Shown here piece by piece: positions 8,187 to 16,166 of a DNA stretch of 32,672 nucleotides (position 1 is the first letter of the stretch; each line of letters starts with the position of its first letter). Below the pieces are notes generated by a model that saw only the letters and a program-made list of their open reading frames with translations, searched no databases and was not told the origin of the DNA. The position numbers and the translations under genes are program-made. This DNA comes from Myxococcus qinghaiensis (GTDB taxonomy: Bacteria; Myxococcota; Myxococcia; Myxococcales; Myxococcaceae): NCBI RefSeq assembly GCF_024198215.1, contig NZ_JAKCFA010000048.1, positions 1-32,672 of the forward strand, in the 5' to 3' direction.

Positions 8187-9131
8187 TCACCGTGGCGTAG
8201 CGAGGGTCGGGTCGTCGCTCGCGGTGAGTTGTTGGATGAGCTGGGCAACCTGCTGCGCGGTCACCGGCTCACCCACCGAAAGGATGAACTCCTCCAGGTC
8301 GGCCTGGAACGCGCGGCAGTCCGGGTAGCGCTGGTCCTGCTCCTTGGCGAGCGCCCGCGCGAGGATGGCTCGCAAGGCGACCGGCAGGTCCGGCCGGTAC
8401 CGCTCGGCGGGCACCATGGGCTCGGACAAGACGGCCTGCGCCAGGTCCCATTCGGACGTGGACTCAAAGGGCTTGTGCAGGGTGAGCAGCTCGTAGAGCA
8501 CCACACCGAGCGAATAGACATCCATCCGCCGATCCACCCGCCCGAGCTTTATCTCCTCGGGCGCCATGTACATGGACTGGCGCAGGAGGGGGATGGAGTG
8601 TTGGGGGGTCCACCGGGACCGGAACTGGTCGATGCCGAAGTCCACCACCTTGGCCATCCCCTGGCGCGACAGGAGGATGTTGTAAGGCCTGATGCAGTGG
8701 TGGATGAGCCGCAGCGGCTGGTTCGTCTCGGGGTGGGTGAGGTCGTGGGCGAAGGCGAGTCCCTCGCAGGCTTGCGAGATGATGCGCGCGCACAGCGTCG
8801 CCGGCAGGGTCATCGACTCTGCCGCCGCGAGCGAGATCAACGTGCGCAGGCTGGGCCCGTCGAGGTGCTCCCTGGCGAGGAAGTACGTGCCGTCCGCCTC
8901 ACCGAAATCGAAGACCCGCGCGATGTGCGGGTGCGTGAGTCGGGCGGCGCTCTCCGCCGTGTCGAGGAACATCTCCGAGAACCCCACGGTCTCGGCCATG
9001 TCCGACCGGAGGCACTGGAGCACCAGCGTCTGCTCGACGCCCTGTGGGCCGACGGCTTGGGCCAGATAATCCTCGATGATTCCTTCGCCGAGCAGGCGGA
9101 TGCGCTGGTATTTTCCGACGTGAGAGATCAC
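8187..9131 (-). CDS. Predicted Ser/Thr pseudokinase
   Basis: This 314-residue protein has the full outline of a Hanks-type protein kinase domain and little else (no TM or sensor domain), but several catalytic residues are replaced. The glycine loop is GEGIIEDYLA instead of GxGxxGxV. The ATP-anchoring Lys is Gln39 (LVLQCLR). The alpha-C Glu position is Thr58 (FLDTAE). The HRD loop reads HHCIRPYN, with Cys146 in place of the catalytic Asp and Arg148 for Lys. Retained are Asn151, DFG (164-166), APE (190-192) and the D-x-x-S-x-G block (DVYSLGVVLYELL). The codons were checked on the DNA: CAG for Gln39 and TGC for Cys146. The start is GTG 9131, with no clear ribosome-binding site. It is likely a scaffold or nucleotide-binding regulator. 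It lies downstream of a phosphatase gene on the same strand (101-bp gap). Confidence 0.88.
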   Translation of the reverse strand: MISHVGKYQRIRLLGEGIIEDYLAQAVGPQGVEQTLVLQCLRSDMAETVGFSEMFLDTAESAARLTHPHIARVFDFGEADGTYFLAREHLDGPSLRTLISLAAAESMTLPATLCARIISQACEGLAFAHDLTHPETNQPLRLIHHCIRPYNILLSRQGMAKVVDFGIDQFRSRWTPQHSIPLLRQSMYMAPEEIKLGRVDRRMDVYSLGVVLYELLTLHKPFESTSEWDLAQAVLSEPMVPAERYRPDLPVALRAILARALAKEQDQRYPDCRAFQADLEEFILSVGEPVTAQQVAQLIQQLTASDDPTLATPR

Positions 9132-9232
9132 GAGGCGTATGAATAGCAGACATCACCGGCCTCGCTGCAATGACGCACTCGCCCGGACTCGATTGAAAGC
9201 GGCGCCGGACGCCACACGCACAAGCCACTCAC

Positions 9233-9943
9233 TCAACAAGCCCTGGCGGCAGCGCGCTCCGCGCGGAGCAACCGCGACTCCAGTGCCCCCAAGGTGGCCC
9301 CCTGCGCCGTCGACAGCCGCACGCCCGGCCGCGCCTTCCGCACCATGGAGAGGGCGAGCCTCGCATCGGGAGCCACTCCGCGCGCGATGAGGACCGCCGC
9401 GGCCACCATCCCGGTGCGTCCATGTCCCTGGGCGCAGTGGATGTAGAGCGGCGTCGGCAGCGCGGCCCATGACTCGATATGGGACGCAAGGCTCTCCACT
9501 GACGGCGCCGTCGCGTCGAGGATGGGCAGACACACGTAGTGCTCGACGCTCCGGATGCCCTCGGGCTCGATGAACTCGGACGTCAGGTCCACCACTGTCC
9601 GAGTCCCCTCCGGCAACTCCCCCGCCAACAACCGGCGCCCGATGACGATGCCGGGCGCGACCTCGTCATGCACGGACTCGCGCGAGAGCCGCCGGGCAAG
9701 CCTCCACGTCGTCCAGGTCATCAGCAGATAGGGCAACAAGACGACCAACGCCCAGGGCTGCATCCGTCCATCGGCGCGCTTGCCGAAGACCGCCGGCCCC
9801 GCCCCGGCATATGCCACCGCCACGAGCGCGAAGCTCAGCGCGGGCCAGAGCAACCCCCACCCCAAACCCCGAAGCTGGAAGGCCAGGCCCGTGAGGAGCG
9901 CCGCGAACACACCAAAGACAAATGAGTACTTCAGGCCCGCCAT
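9233..9943 (-). CDS. Membrane-anchored dual-specificity/tyrosine phosphatase
   Basis: This 236-residue protein has three predicted N-terminal TM helices (about residues 6-24, 30-52 and 64-82) followed by a cysteine-based phosphatase domain. The P-loop HCAQGHGRTG gives nucleophile Cys170 and phosphate-binding Arg176. Asp143 in LPILDATAP is in the position of the general acid. Domain size and motif fit the dual-specificity phosphatase superfamily; whether the substrate is phosphoprotein, lipid or nucleotide cannot be read. The ATG at 9943 has an AGGCGGGG ribosome-binding sequence, and the longer upstream frame overlaps the preceding gene. It starts 16 bp after the SUFU-domain gene, implying co-transcription, and is followed by the pseudokinase gene. 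Confidence 0.85.
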   Translation of the reverse strand: MAGLKYSFVFGVFAALLTGLAFQLRGLGWGLLWPALSFALVAVAYAGAGPAVFGKRADGRMQPWALVVLLPYLLMTWTTWRLARRLSRESVHDEVAPGIVIGRRLLAGELPEGTRTVVDLTSEFIEPEGIRSVEHYVCLPILDATAPSVESLASHIESWAALPTPLYIHCAQGHGRTGMVAAAVLIARGVAPDARLALSMVRKARPGVRLSTAQGATLGALESRLLRAERAAARAC

Positions 9944-9959
9944 GAGACAGCCCCGCCTT

Positions 9960-10955
9960 TCAGCCCTCTCCTGGCACCACGCGCACGATGACTCGATCGG
10001 ACGGCAACCGGTACTCCCCCTGCCTCGGCTGGAGCGCGAGCACCGCGTCCTGGTCTTCATCCGGCAACGTGAACTCCCACACCCTCTCCCAATACAACGT
10101 GCCCCCTCCCCCAGATAAGTCGATGACGCCTCCTTCACGACTCCACAGCCGTGCCGGACGGTCGAACCGCACACGGTCCTTCAAGAGTCGCTGCACTCCG
10201 TCGAGTTCGTTCTCCCCCAGGGTGAGGACGTAGCGGTCCCCACCGTCCTCGACCTTCGCCTTCGTCACGAAGAGCGTCGAGCCATCCCGGACCGCGCCCT
10301 CGCGGACCACGCTCGCGAAGGCAGGGTCCTCCAGGAAGCTCTCACGCTGGAGGTCCGTCATCCACGCGGCGGTCTTCGTCTTGAGCAGCTCCGTGAACTT
10401 CGCCGCGTCCCATTGAAGAAGGGCCCCCAGTTCGTCATGGGTCAGGCCCATCAACTGGATGAAGGCGACGCGGCCGTTGGGGGTCTCCAGCGGCGGAAGC
10501 TGCGGGTCCGCCACGAACAACACAGCGCCGAACTGCGGCTCCGGCCACCGCACGTGGGGCCCATTGAGCGTCAGGGAGTGGCCTACCTCGACCGAGCTCC
10601 CACTCTCCCACAAGTAGCGCGCCAGGTTCTGCATCATCAGGACGGCCCACCCCGGAGGATGGGGCTCGGTGCCCGTGTCCACCACGCGGAAGGTCAACTC
10701 GAAGCCCCACCCGCTCGCCGTCTTGTCGTCGCCGCTCCTCTCGTACAGCTCACTGAAGCCGTACGTCACGAAGTGCCAGTGCGGCACCCCGCCGAAGTTC
10801 GTCCGGTAGGCGCTCACCCTGTCGAGCGGGGCACCGCCGCCCAGGGACTCAGCCAGCGTGGGCGCCCAGTGCACGGGCTCGACGTCCGCGTGAATTCCTC
10901 GCAGCGCGGTCTCGAGGGCATCCCACCCCGGCGCTTCGATTTCCTCATCGCTCAT
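9960..10955 (-). CDS. Suppressor-of-fused (SUFU) domain protein
   Basis: This 331-residue soluble protein has a clear SUFU-like domain: VSAYRTNFGGVPHWHFVTYG, FSELY, GWGFELTFRV, then NLARYLWESG, GHSLTLNGP and FVADPQLPPLETPNGRVAFI. The C-terminal third (from about residue 215) is a separate region of unknown role. Bacterial SUFU proteins are mostly of unknown function; some act as immunity proteins in polymorphic toxin systems, but no toxin gene is adjacent. The start at ATG 10955 (MSDEEIEAPG) is chosen because the domain follows closely; no good ribosome-binding site is seen. It is the first gene of a probable minus-strand run with the phosphatase (16-bp gap). Confidence 0.88.
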   Translation of the reverse strand: MSDEEIEAPGWDALETALRGIHADVEPVHWAPTLAESLGGGAPLDRVSAYRTNFGGVPHWHFVTYGFSELYERSGDDKTASGWGFELTFRVVDTGTEPHPPGWAVLMMQNLARYLWESGSSVEVGHSLTLNGPHVRWPEPQFGAVLFVADPQLPPLETPNGRVAFIQLMGLTHDELGALLQWDAAKFTELLKTKTAAWMTDLQRESFLEDPAFASVVREGAVRDGSTLFVTKAKVEDGGDRYVLTLGENELDGVQRLLKDRVRFDRPARLWSREGGVIDLSGGGGTLYWERVWEFTLPDEDQDAVLALQPRQGEYRLPSDRVIVRVVPGEG

Positions 10956-11016
10956 GCGCTTGAGTATGGGTCGGAACCCCGCCCCCACGCGAGCGCATGG
11001 AGCCGCCGACGACCGC

Positions 11017-12318
11017 TCAGCGCGGCGTCAGCTTGAGCAGCTTCCCATCATCATCATCCGTGAGGAGGTAGAGCGCACCCTCCGGCCCCTGGACGACCTC
11101 GCGGATGCGCGCGTCCTGGTCCCTGAGCAATCGCTCCTCGCCCACCACGCGGTCGTCCTTGAGCACCAGCCGCACCAGCGCCTGGCTCGACAGCCCACCG
11201 ATGAAGAAGTTGCCCTTCCATTCCGGGAACAGGTCCCCCGAGTAGATGGTCATGCCCGAGGGCGAAATCACCGGGTCCCAGTAGTACACCGGCTGCTCCA
11301 TGCCCGCGCCCTGCGTGGACTTGTGGATGGGCTCACCCGAGTACTCCTCGCCGTAGCCGATGGTGGGCCAGCCGTAGTCCTTGCCCTTCTCGATGAGGTT
11401 CAGCTCGTCCCCACCGCGCGGCCCCATCTCCACCTCCCAGAGCCGGCCCTGGCTGTCGAGCGCCGCGGACAGGATGTTGCGGTGGCCCAGCGTCCAGATT
11501 TCAGGGCGCGCGTCCTTGCGGCCCACGAACGGGTTGTCCTTCGGAATGGAGCCGTCCGGGTTGATGCGGACAATCTTCCCGAAGTCACTCTTCAAATCAC
11601 GCGCCTGGACGCGGCCCGGGAGTATCGAGCGCTCACCCAACGTCACGAACAGCTTCCCGTCCGGCGCGAAGACCAGACGCCCGCCCGCGTGCAGCGTCGA
11701 CTCCAGCGTGGGCTCCATGCGGAAGATGACCTTCAGCCCCTCGACCTTGGGCTTCGCCCCATCCACCAGCTTCGCGCGCGCCACCGCGAGCCCGTTGCCG
11801 CCTTTGCGCGGCTCGTAGTAGCTCCAGTAGATGAGGCCGCTCGTCGCGTAGTCCGGCCCCACCTCCACGTCGAGCAGCCCGCCCTGGTTGCGCCCATCCA
11901 CGGGCGGCAGTCCCGCGACGGGCTGAGACTTCTCGCCCTTCTGCGTGACGATGAAGAGCTTCCCGGTCGGCTTCTCCGTCACCAGCATGCGCTGGTCCGG
12001 CAGGAAGGCGATGGCCCACGGCTTGTCGAAGCCCTTGGCCACCTCGGTGACCTGGAACGGCGCGCTCGTCTTGATGCCCGGCGCACGCGTCTGGCCCGGG
12101 AAGGCCGGCTTGAACTCGGGCACGTTGGGCGGCGCCGTCTCCACGGGCGCGCCCGTGGGATTCGGTCCCTGGCGGGGCTCGGACTGCTGACTGCCCGCGG
12201 CGCCGCCGGGGGCCATGTTGCCACTCGGCTTCGTGGGCCGGGCGGGAGCCTGCCCGTGGGCAGCCCCCGCGAAGGACAGGAGGGTGGTACAGGCCAGGGT
12301 CGTCAGCAAGGTGCGCAT
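11017..12318 (-). CDS. PQQ-dependent sugar dehydrogenase (soluble GDH/Asd-like)
   Basis: This 433-residue predicted periplasmic or secreted quinoprotein belongs to the soluble glucose/aldose dehydrogenase family (GSDH), a six-bladed propeller that oxidises sugars at C1 with PQQ. The signal peptide MRTLLTTLACTTLLSFAGAA-HGQ precedes a Pro/Gly-rich linker (about 25-75) and the propeller (about 80-433). Family segments include GFDKPWAIAFLPD, GGLLDVEVGPDY, LGHRNILSAALD, WEVEMGPRGGDELN, GKDYGWP and SGMTIYSGDLFPEWKGNFFI. ATG 12318 has GGAG five bases upstream. Ligand residues were not assigned individually. It is followed 61 bp later by the SUFU gene on the same strand. PQQ synthesis genes are not in the window. 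Confidence 0.92.
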   Translation of the reverse strand: MRTLLTTLACTTLLSFAGAAHGQAPARPTKPSGNMAPGGAAGSQQSEPRQGPNPTGAPVETAPPNVPEFKPAFPGQTRAPGIKTSAPFQVTEVAKGFDKPWAIAFLPDQRMLVTEKPTGKLFIVTQKGEKSQPVAGLPPVDGRNQGGLLDVEVGPDYATSGLIYWSYYEPRKGGNGLAVARAKLVDGAKPKVEGLKVIFRMEPTLESTLHAGGRLVFAPDGKLFVTLGERSILPGRVQARDLKSDFGKIVRINPDGSIPKDNPFVGRKDARPEIWTLGHRNILSAALDSQGRLWEVEMGPRGGDELNLIEKGKDYGWPTIGYGEEYSGEPIHKSTQGAGMEQPVYYWDPVISPSGMTIYSGDLFPEWKGNFFIGGLSSQALVRLVLKDDRVVGEERLLRDQDARIREVVQGPEGALYLLTDDDDGKLLKLTPR

Positions 12319-12475
12319 GAACACTCCGGGAGCTGGGATGGAAACGAGGCTCTGACGGCGCGCAGCAAACCCGATGTGCGTTGCGGGTTGGAAGAAGGAT
12401 GCGCTCAACGCGCGGAAGTGGACGATCCACCAGTCCACCTCGCGGAGACAGCCCCGGCCCACCCCACTCCAGGAC

Positions 12476-13372
12476 TCAGTCGACGGGCATCTCGTCGCGA
12501 ATCCACGCCGTCACGGAGTCATGGCGCGGCGCCCAGCCCAGTTCGCGCCGTGCCCGCTTCCCACGCACCCGGCTGTTGGAGCCGAACGAGTAGCGCGCGT
12601 GGCCCTCTCCCCACTCGCGCGAAGCCTCCTCGACGCTCCAGGACTGCACCGGCCCCAGCTTCAGCCGCGCCGCGATGGCCTCGCCAATCTCCGCGTAGGA
12701 CGCCTCGCCGTTCTCCACGAAGTAGAAGGCCCCCGCCGGCGCCCGCTCCAGGGCCAGCGCGTAGAGCGTGGTGACATCGTCCAGGTGCACGTTCGACCAG
12801 CGGTTGATGCCCTTGCCGACGATTCGCACCACCCCGCTCTTGCGCGCCTGGGCGACGAGCGGAGGAATCTGCACGCTGTCCCGACTCAGGCCCTTCCCCG
12901 TGCCGTAGATCATCGTGTTGCACAGCACGATGCCGCGCGCGCCCTCGGCCGCGAGGACCCGGTTGTCGAGCGCATGCCGCGCCTGCTTCTCCGGCTCGAC
13001 GATGAACGGCGTCTCCTCGTCGAACACGTGGGGAGATAGCGCGTTGCCCTTCACGTCATCGCCGATGACGCTGGAGCCGCTGGTGTGGATGAGCGGCTTG
13101 CCGGAGCCGCGCACGCCTTCAATCAACGCCAGGATGGCCTGGTCGTGGTCGCTGCTGGCCGCGTTGATGACGCCGTCCGCGCGACGGGCCTCGGCCGTGA
13201 GCAGCGCCGTGTCGTCCAAATCTCCGCGCACCGGCTCGATGCCGAGCGCCGCCAGCTTCTTGCCCTTCGCATCGTCGCGCACGAGCCCGCGAATGGAATG
13301 CCCCCGGGCCTTCAAATCCAACGCCAGGGAGCCGCCGATGAAGCCGGTGGCGCCAGTGATGAAGAGGTTCAT
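12476..13372 (-). CDS. NAD(P)-dependent epimerase-like atypical SDR
   Basis: This 298-residue extended-type short-chain dehydrogenase/reductase has an N-terminal Rossmann fold with TGATGFIGGSLA (GxxGxxG, residues 7-13), acidic/basic residues after beta2 (LVRDD), DLDD near 51-54, and NAAS at 70-73. The expected catalytic YxxxK is absent: the aligned stretch at about 133-137 reads HALDN. A downstream Tyr (MIYGTG) corresponds to the usual NVYGPG segment, not the active site. It is therefore probably an atypical SDR with binding, isomerase or altered redox activity; substrate is not predictable. The ATG at 13372 begins directly with MNLFITGATG. It lies upstream of the PQQ dehydrogenase on the same strand with a 157-bp gap. 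Confidence 0.88.
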   Translation of the reverse strand: MNLFITGATGFIGGSLALDLKARGHSIRGLVRDDAKGKKLAALGIEPVRGDLDDTALLTAEARRADGVINAASSDHDQAILALIEGVRGSGKPLIHTSGSSVIGDDVKGNALSPHVFDEETPFIVEPEKQARHALDNRVLAAEGARGIVLCNTMIYGTGKGLSRDSVQIPPLVAQARKSGVVRIVGKGINRWSNVHLDDVTTLYALALERAPAGAFYFVENGEASYAEIGEAIAARLKLGPVQSWSVEEASREWGEGHARYSFGSNSRVRGKRARRELGWAPRHDSVTAWIRDEMPVD

Positions 13373-13489
13373 CGCGAGGTCTCCAGGGAACAGGACAGCG
13401 TCAACGTGCGCACAGCATGCTCACGAATGAAGCCGCTCCCCGGCAGGGTTTCTCCGCCGCGCGGTGAACACTGAACACCCCGGACCTGC

Positions 13490-14344
13490 TCACGCGGCGG
13501 GCTTCGCGGGCGCCCAGTCCAGCGCCGTCCCGCACGCCTTGCAGAAGCGCGCGTCCAGGTCATGTCCCTGCTTGCCGCAGCCGGGACAGGCCTGCGTGTC
13601 CGGACGCGCGTTCGCGGCGGCGGCCAGCTCCACGGAGACGATGCCGGTGGGCACCGCGAGGATGCCGTAGCCCATGATCATCAACACCGACGCGATGAAC
13701 TGACCCGGCACCGTCTTCGGAGTGATGTCGCCGAAGCCCACCGTCGTCATCGTCACGATGGCCCAGTACATGGACCGGGGGATGCTGTCGAAGCCGTGCT
13801 CCTCCCCTTCCACCATGTACATGATGGCGCCCATGACCACGTCCACGGTCAGCACGAAGCCGAGGAAGACGGTGATCTTCGCCCGGCTCGCGCGCAGCGC
13901 GGTGAGCAGGACCTCCGCCTGTCCCAACAGGTGCCCCAGCTTCAGCACGCGGAAGACCCGCAGCAGGCGCAGCACACGGAGCACGAGCAGCGTCTGCGCG
14001 CCGGGGAAGAAGACGCTCAAGAACGACGGGAGGATGGCCAGCAGGTCCACGAGCCCGAAGAAGCTGCGCGCATAGTCCAGCGGCCGGCGCACCGCGATGA
14101 GCCGCAGCACGTACTCGAGCGCGAAGAGGATGGTGAAGATCCACTCCGCCACCATCAGGGCCGTGGCGTAACGGACGCGGACAGAGGACACGCTCTCCAG
14201 CATCACCGCCGCGATGCTGAAGACGATGGCCCACAGCAGGGCCACGTCGAACGCCTTCCCCGCCGGAGTATCAGCCTCGAAGATGATGGTGTGGAGTCGG
14301 GCGCGGAAACCACCCTGGGGGCTCTGCTCGGAAGGCCTGGACAC
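13490..14344 (-). CDS. Voltage-gated-type K+ channel with C-terminal zinc ribbon
   Basis: This 284-residue ion-transport-family protein has six TM helices: S1 near 32-50, S2 62-85, S3 94-112, S4 119-137 with Arg123, Arg126, Arg129, Arg132 and Lys135 every third residue, S5 157-178 and S6 215-240. The pore loop carries the K+ selectivity filter TTVGFGD (200-206). After S6 comes a short linker and a C-terminal zinc-ribbon motif, CPGC (253-256) and CKAC (268-271), a plausible metal or redox sensor replacing the more usual RCK or cyclic-nucleotide domain. The start is GTG 14344; the nearby ATG is out of frame. It is monocistronic in appearance and lies between the isochorismatase gene and the atypical SDR. 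Confidence 0.92.
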   Translation of the reverse strand: MSRPSEQSPQGGFRARLHTIIFEADTPAGKAFDVALLWAIVFSIAAVMLESVSSVRVRYATALMVAEWIFTILFALEYVLRLIAVRRPLDYARSFFGLVDLLAILPSFLSVFFPGAQTLLVLRVLRLLRVFRVLKLGHLLGQAEVLLTALRASRAKITVFLGFVLTVDVVMGAIMYMVEGEEHGFDSIPRSMYWAIVTMTTVGFGDITPKTVPGQFIASVLMIMGYGILAVPTGIVSVELAAAANARPDTQACPGCGKQGHDLDARFCKACGTALDWAPAKPAA

Positions 14345-14413
14345 GGGGCATCAGTCTAGGCGCAACCCGCGGCCAGACGCAGAAGCTTCGCACCGTTGGT
14401 GGGTTGAGACCCG

Positions 14414-15091
14414 TTACAGACGCCCGGACCCCTTCGAGGGATGCGCGGGCCGCCGGACGCGCCCTCCGCGCTTCACCTCGTCGGCCCTGCACACGCGGAC
14501 CCGCAGGAAGCGCTGGAGCTGGTCCAATGCCAGGTCGTGGTCCCCGTCGCTCTCCGCGCAGCAGCAGTCGCTCAGCACGGTGATGTCGTACTCGAGCATG
14601 TGCGCGTCATGGGCGCTGAAGAAGACACACAGGTTGGTGGCGATGCCCGCCATCAGCAGCTTCTTCGTCCCCAGGTGCTCCAGCAGGGGAACCAGCGATG
14701 TGGAGAAGAAGGCCGAGTGCTTGGGCTTGAGGACGAAGTAGTCCGTGGCATGGGGCCGCAAGGCCCGGGCGATGCCTCGGCCTCGGCTGCCCGCCCGGGT
14801 GCAGTGCCGGTAGACGTCCCGGAAGTTGCTGCGCCAGTGGTTGAAGTTGTCGTTGACGTAGATGACCGGCACCCCCGCCTTGCGCATCCGCTGGGCGAAG
14901 GGCTCCAGTCGCTCCACCATGCGCGACGCCCAGGGGAGCACGTGCTCTCCCCCGGGGAAGTCCAGGTCGTTGATGACGTCGATGATGAGCAGCGCGGTGT
15001 CGGAGCCCCGCATCGGCTTCGAGCGCGACCTCTTCCCGGACTTCGGGCCCGGCTTGGCCACAGGCACCTCCCGGCGCCTCAAGGTAGCCAT
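14414..15091 (-). CDS. Isochorismatase-like cysteine hydrolase
   Basis: This 225-residue predicted cytosolic hydrolase of the isochorismatase/nicotinamidase superfamily has a visible catalytic triad: Asp38 (LLIIDVINDLDFPGG), Lys122 (VLKPKHSAFFST) and Cys155 (GIATNLCVFFSAHDAH). The N-terminal 30 residues are Lys/Arg-rich and probably disordered. The canonical nicotinamidase metal site is not obvious, so the substrate (amide, N-carbamoyl compound or isochorismate) is unclear. ATG 15091 is preferred because the longer frame adds only a basic leader; the ribosome-binding site is poor. It follows the trypsin-like gene on the same strand after 60 bp, so co-transcription is possible. Confidence 0.9.
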   Translation of the reverse strand: MATLRRREVPVAKPGPKSGKRSRSKPMRGSDTALLIIDVINDLDFPGGEHVLPWASRMVERLEPFAQRMRKAGVPVIYVNDNFNHWRSNFRDVYRHCTRAGSRGRGIARALRPHATDYFVLKPKHSAFFSTSLVPLLEHLGTKKLLMAGIATNLCVFFSAHDAHMLEYDITVLSDCCCAESDGDHDLALDQLQRFLRVRVCRADEVKRGGRVRRPAHPSKGSGRL

Positions 15092-15151
15092 GGCCCGGGC
15101 GCCTGAGCACCCCCTGGGAGCCACGGCTCGAACACGGCGCGCCCGGGCGGA

Positions 15152-16003
15152 CTACTGCCTCGCGGTATCGCTCAGGAGGCGAACCTGGGTGTTGATCCAC
15201 GGGATGTAGTTGGAGACCCGGGTATAGACGCCAGGCATGCCGGCCCTCGCGCAACCGATGCCAAAGCTCACGATGCCCTGGAGCACGGGCTTGCCCTGCG
15301 CTCCGGGAAGGAAGAGAGGCCCGCCGCTGTCGCCCTGACAGGCGTCCTTGCCACCCGTCCTGTACCCGGCTCCGAGCATCGCGTAACGGTCGATGGCGAT
15401 ACCCGCTTTTGAGTACATCGCCCTCAAATCCTCATGCCCGATGGTGGGGACCCCCACCTGCAGCAGGACGGATGACGGTTGACCGTTCTCGCGCGTGAGG
15501 CCCCACCCCGCCACCGTCGCCTCGACGTTGTCCGGGACGACCTCTCCCGGGAGCGGAAGCAGGATGGGCTGGACGGTGGCGGAGAACTTGAGGGGCTTCT
15601 CCAGTTTGACGACGGCGATGTCGTTCATCGTCGTGCGCGGGTTGTAGGCCGGATGGTAGACGGTCTTCACTCCGTTGACCGTCTGGGCACCCGCCCCGGG
15701 ACGATTGAGGTCGTGAACGCCCGCGGAGGCCGTCAGCCGCGCCGTGCCGTCGTAGACGCAGTGCGCGGCCGTGACGACGATGTCCGACTCCTCCTTCGTC
15801 GCGCTGACGCGGATGAGCGAGGCGCCGCAGAAGTGGCTCCCGTACTGCTGAAGGCTGACATTCCAGGGGTGGGCCCCCGGGCGAGCCTCCACCCCTCCGA
15901 CAATCTCCTGGCCAATGCTCTCCACCGCATCGACGCCCTGCTCCTCCGGACCACCACAGCCCAGCAGCCCCACCGCGACAACAACTCCCAGCACGAAGCG
16001 CAT
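15152..16003 (-). CDS. Trypsin-like serine protease (lipoprotein)
   Basis: This 283-residue S1-family peptidase has a signal peptide MRFVLGVVVAVGLLGC with a lipobox (LLGC, Cys16), so it is predicted to be membrane-anchored. A short acidic propeptide (17-33) precedes the mature N-terminus IVGGVEARPG (34 onward). The triad is His81 (TAAHC), Asp128 (NDIAVVKL) and Ser226 (GDSGGP). Asp220, six residues before the Ser, predicts trypsin-type Arg/Lys specificity. The activation bond is Glu33-Ile34, not Arg/Lys-Ile, so self-activation by trypsin-like cleavage is not expected. The ATG at 16003 has a GAGGGG ribosome-binding site. It may act in extracellular proteolysis during predation or development, by analogy with other myxobacteria. 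Confidence 0.93.
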   Translation of the reverse strand: MRFVLGVVVAVGLLGCGGPEEQGVDAVESIGQEIVGGVEARPGAHPWNVSLQQYGSHFCGASLIRVSATKEESDIVVTAAHCVYDGTARLTASAGVHDLNRPGAGAQTVNGVKTVYHPAYNPRTTMNDIAVVKLEKPLKFSATVQPILLPLPGEVVPDNVEATVAGWGLTRENGQPSSVLLQVGVPTIGHEDLRAMYSKAGIAIDRYAMLGAGYRTGGKDACQGDSGGPLFLPGAQGKPVLQGIVSFGIGCARAGMPGVYTRVSNYIPWINTQVRLLSDTARQ

Positions 16004-16113
16004 CGACCCCTCGGATTTCAAGTTCGAGGCGCATTGTGCAAGCCGAAGACCACGCACGCGGAGGAACAGCTTCGAGGCAAGCCGCGCGCGAGCCCCGCGC
16101 TGAGTCGAGCCGT

Positions 16114-16154
16114 TGACGTGTCAGGCGCGGTCCAAATCGCCACCTGACACGTCA
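16114..16154 (-). terminator. Perfect 12-bp inverted repeat after the RND operon
   Basis: TGACGTGTCAGG (16114-16125) and CCTGACACGTCA (16143-16154) are perfect complements with a 17-nt loop, starting 12 nt after the RND permease stop codon. The position fits the transcription end of the efflux operon. There is no T-run on the minus strand, so an operator or mRNA-stabilising role is possible. Confidence 0.6.
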
Positions 16155-16166
16155 CGGCCCGTCGGC

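Noticed and set aside
10954..12774. Plus-strand open frame across the PQQ dehydrogenase
   Set aside because: Antisense to a gene with signal peptide and family motifs; Arg/His-rich composition.
13440..13489. TGAACAC tandem heptamer as an operator
   Set aside because: Only two copies of a 7-mer; too short to distinguish from chance.
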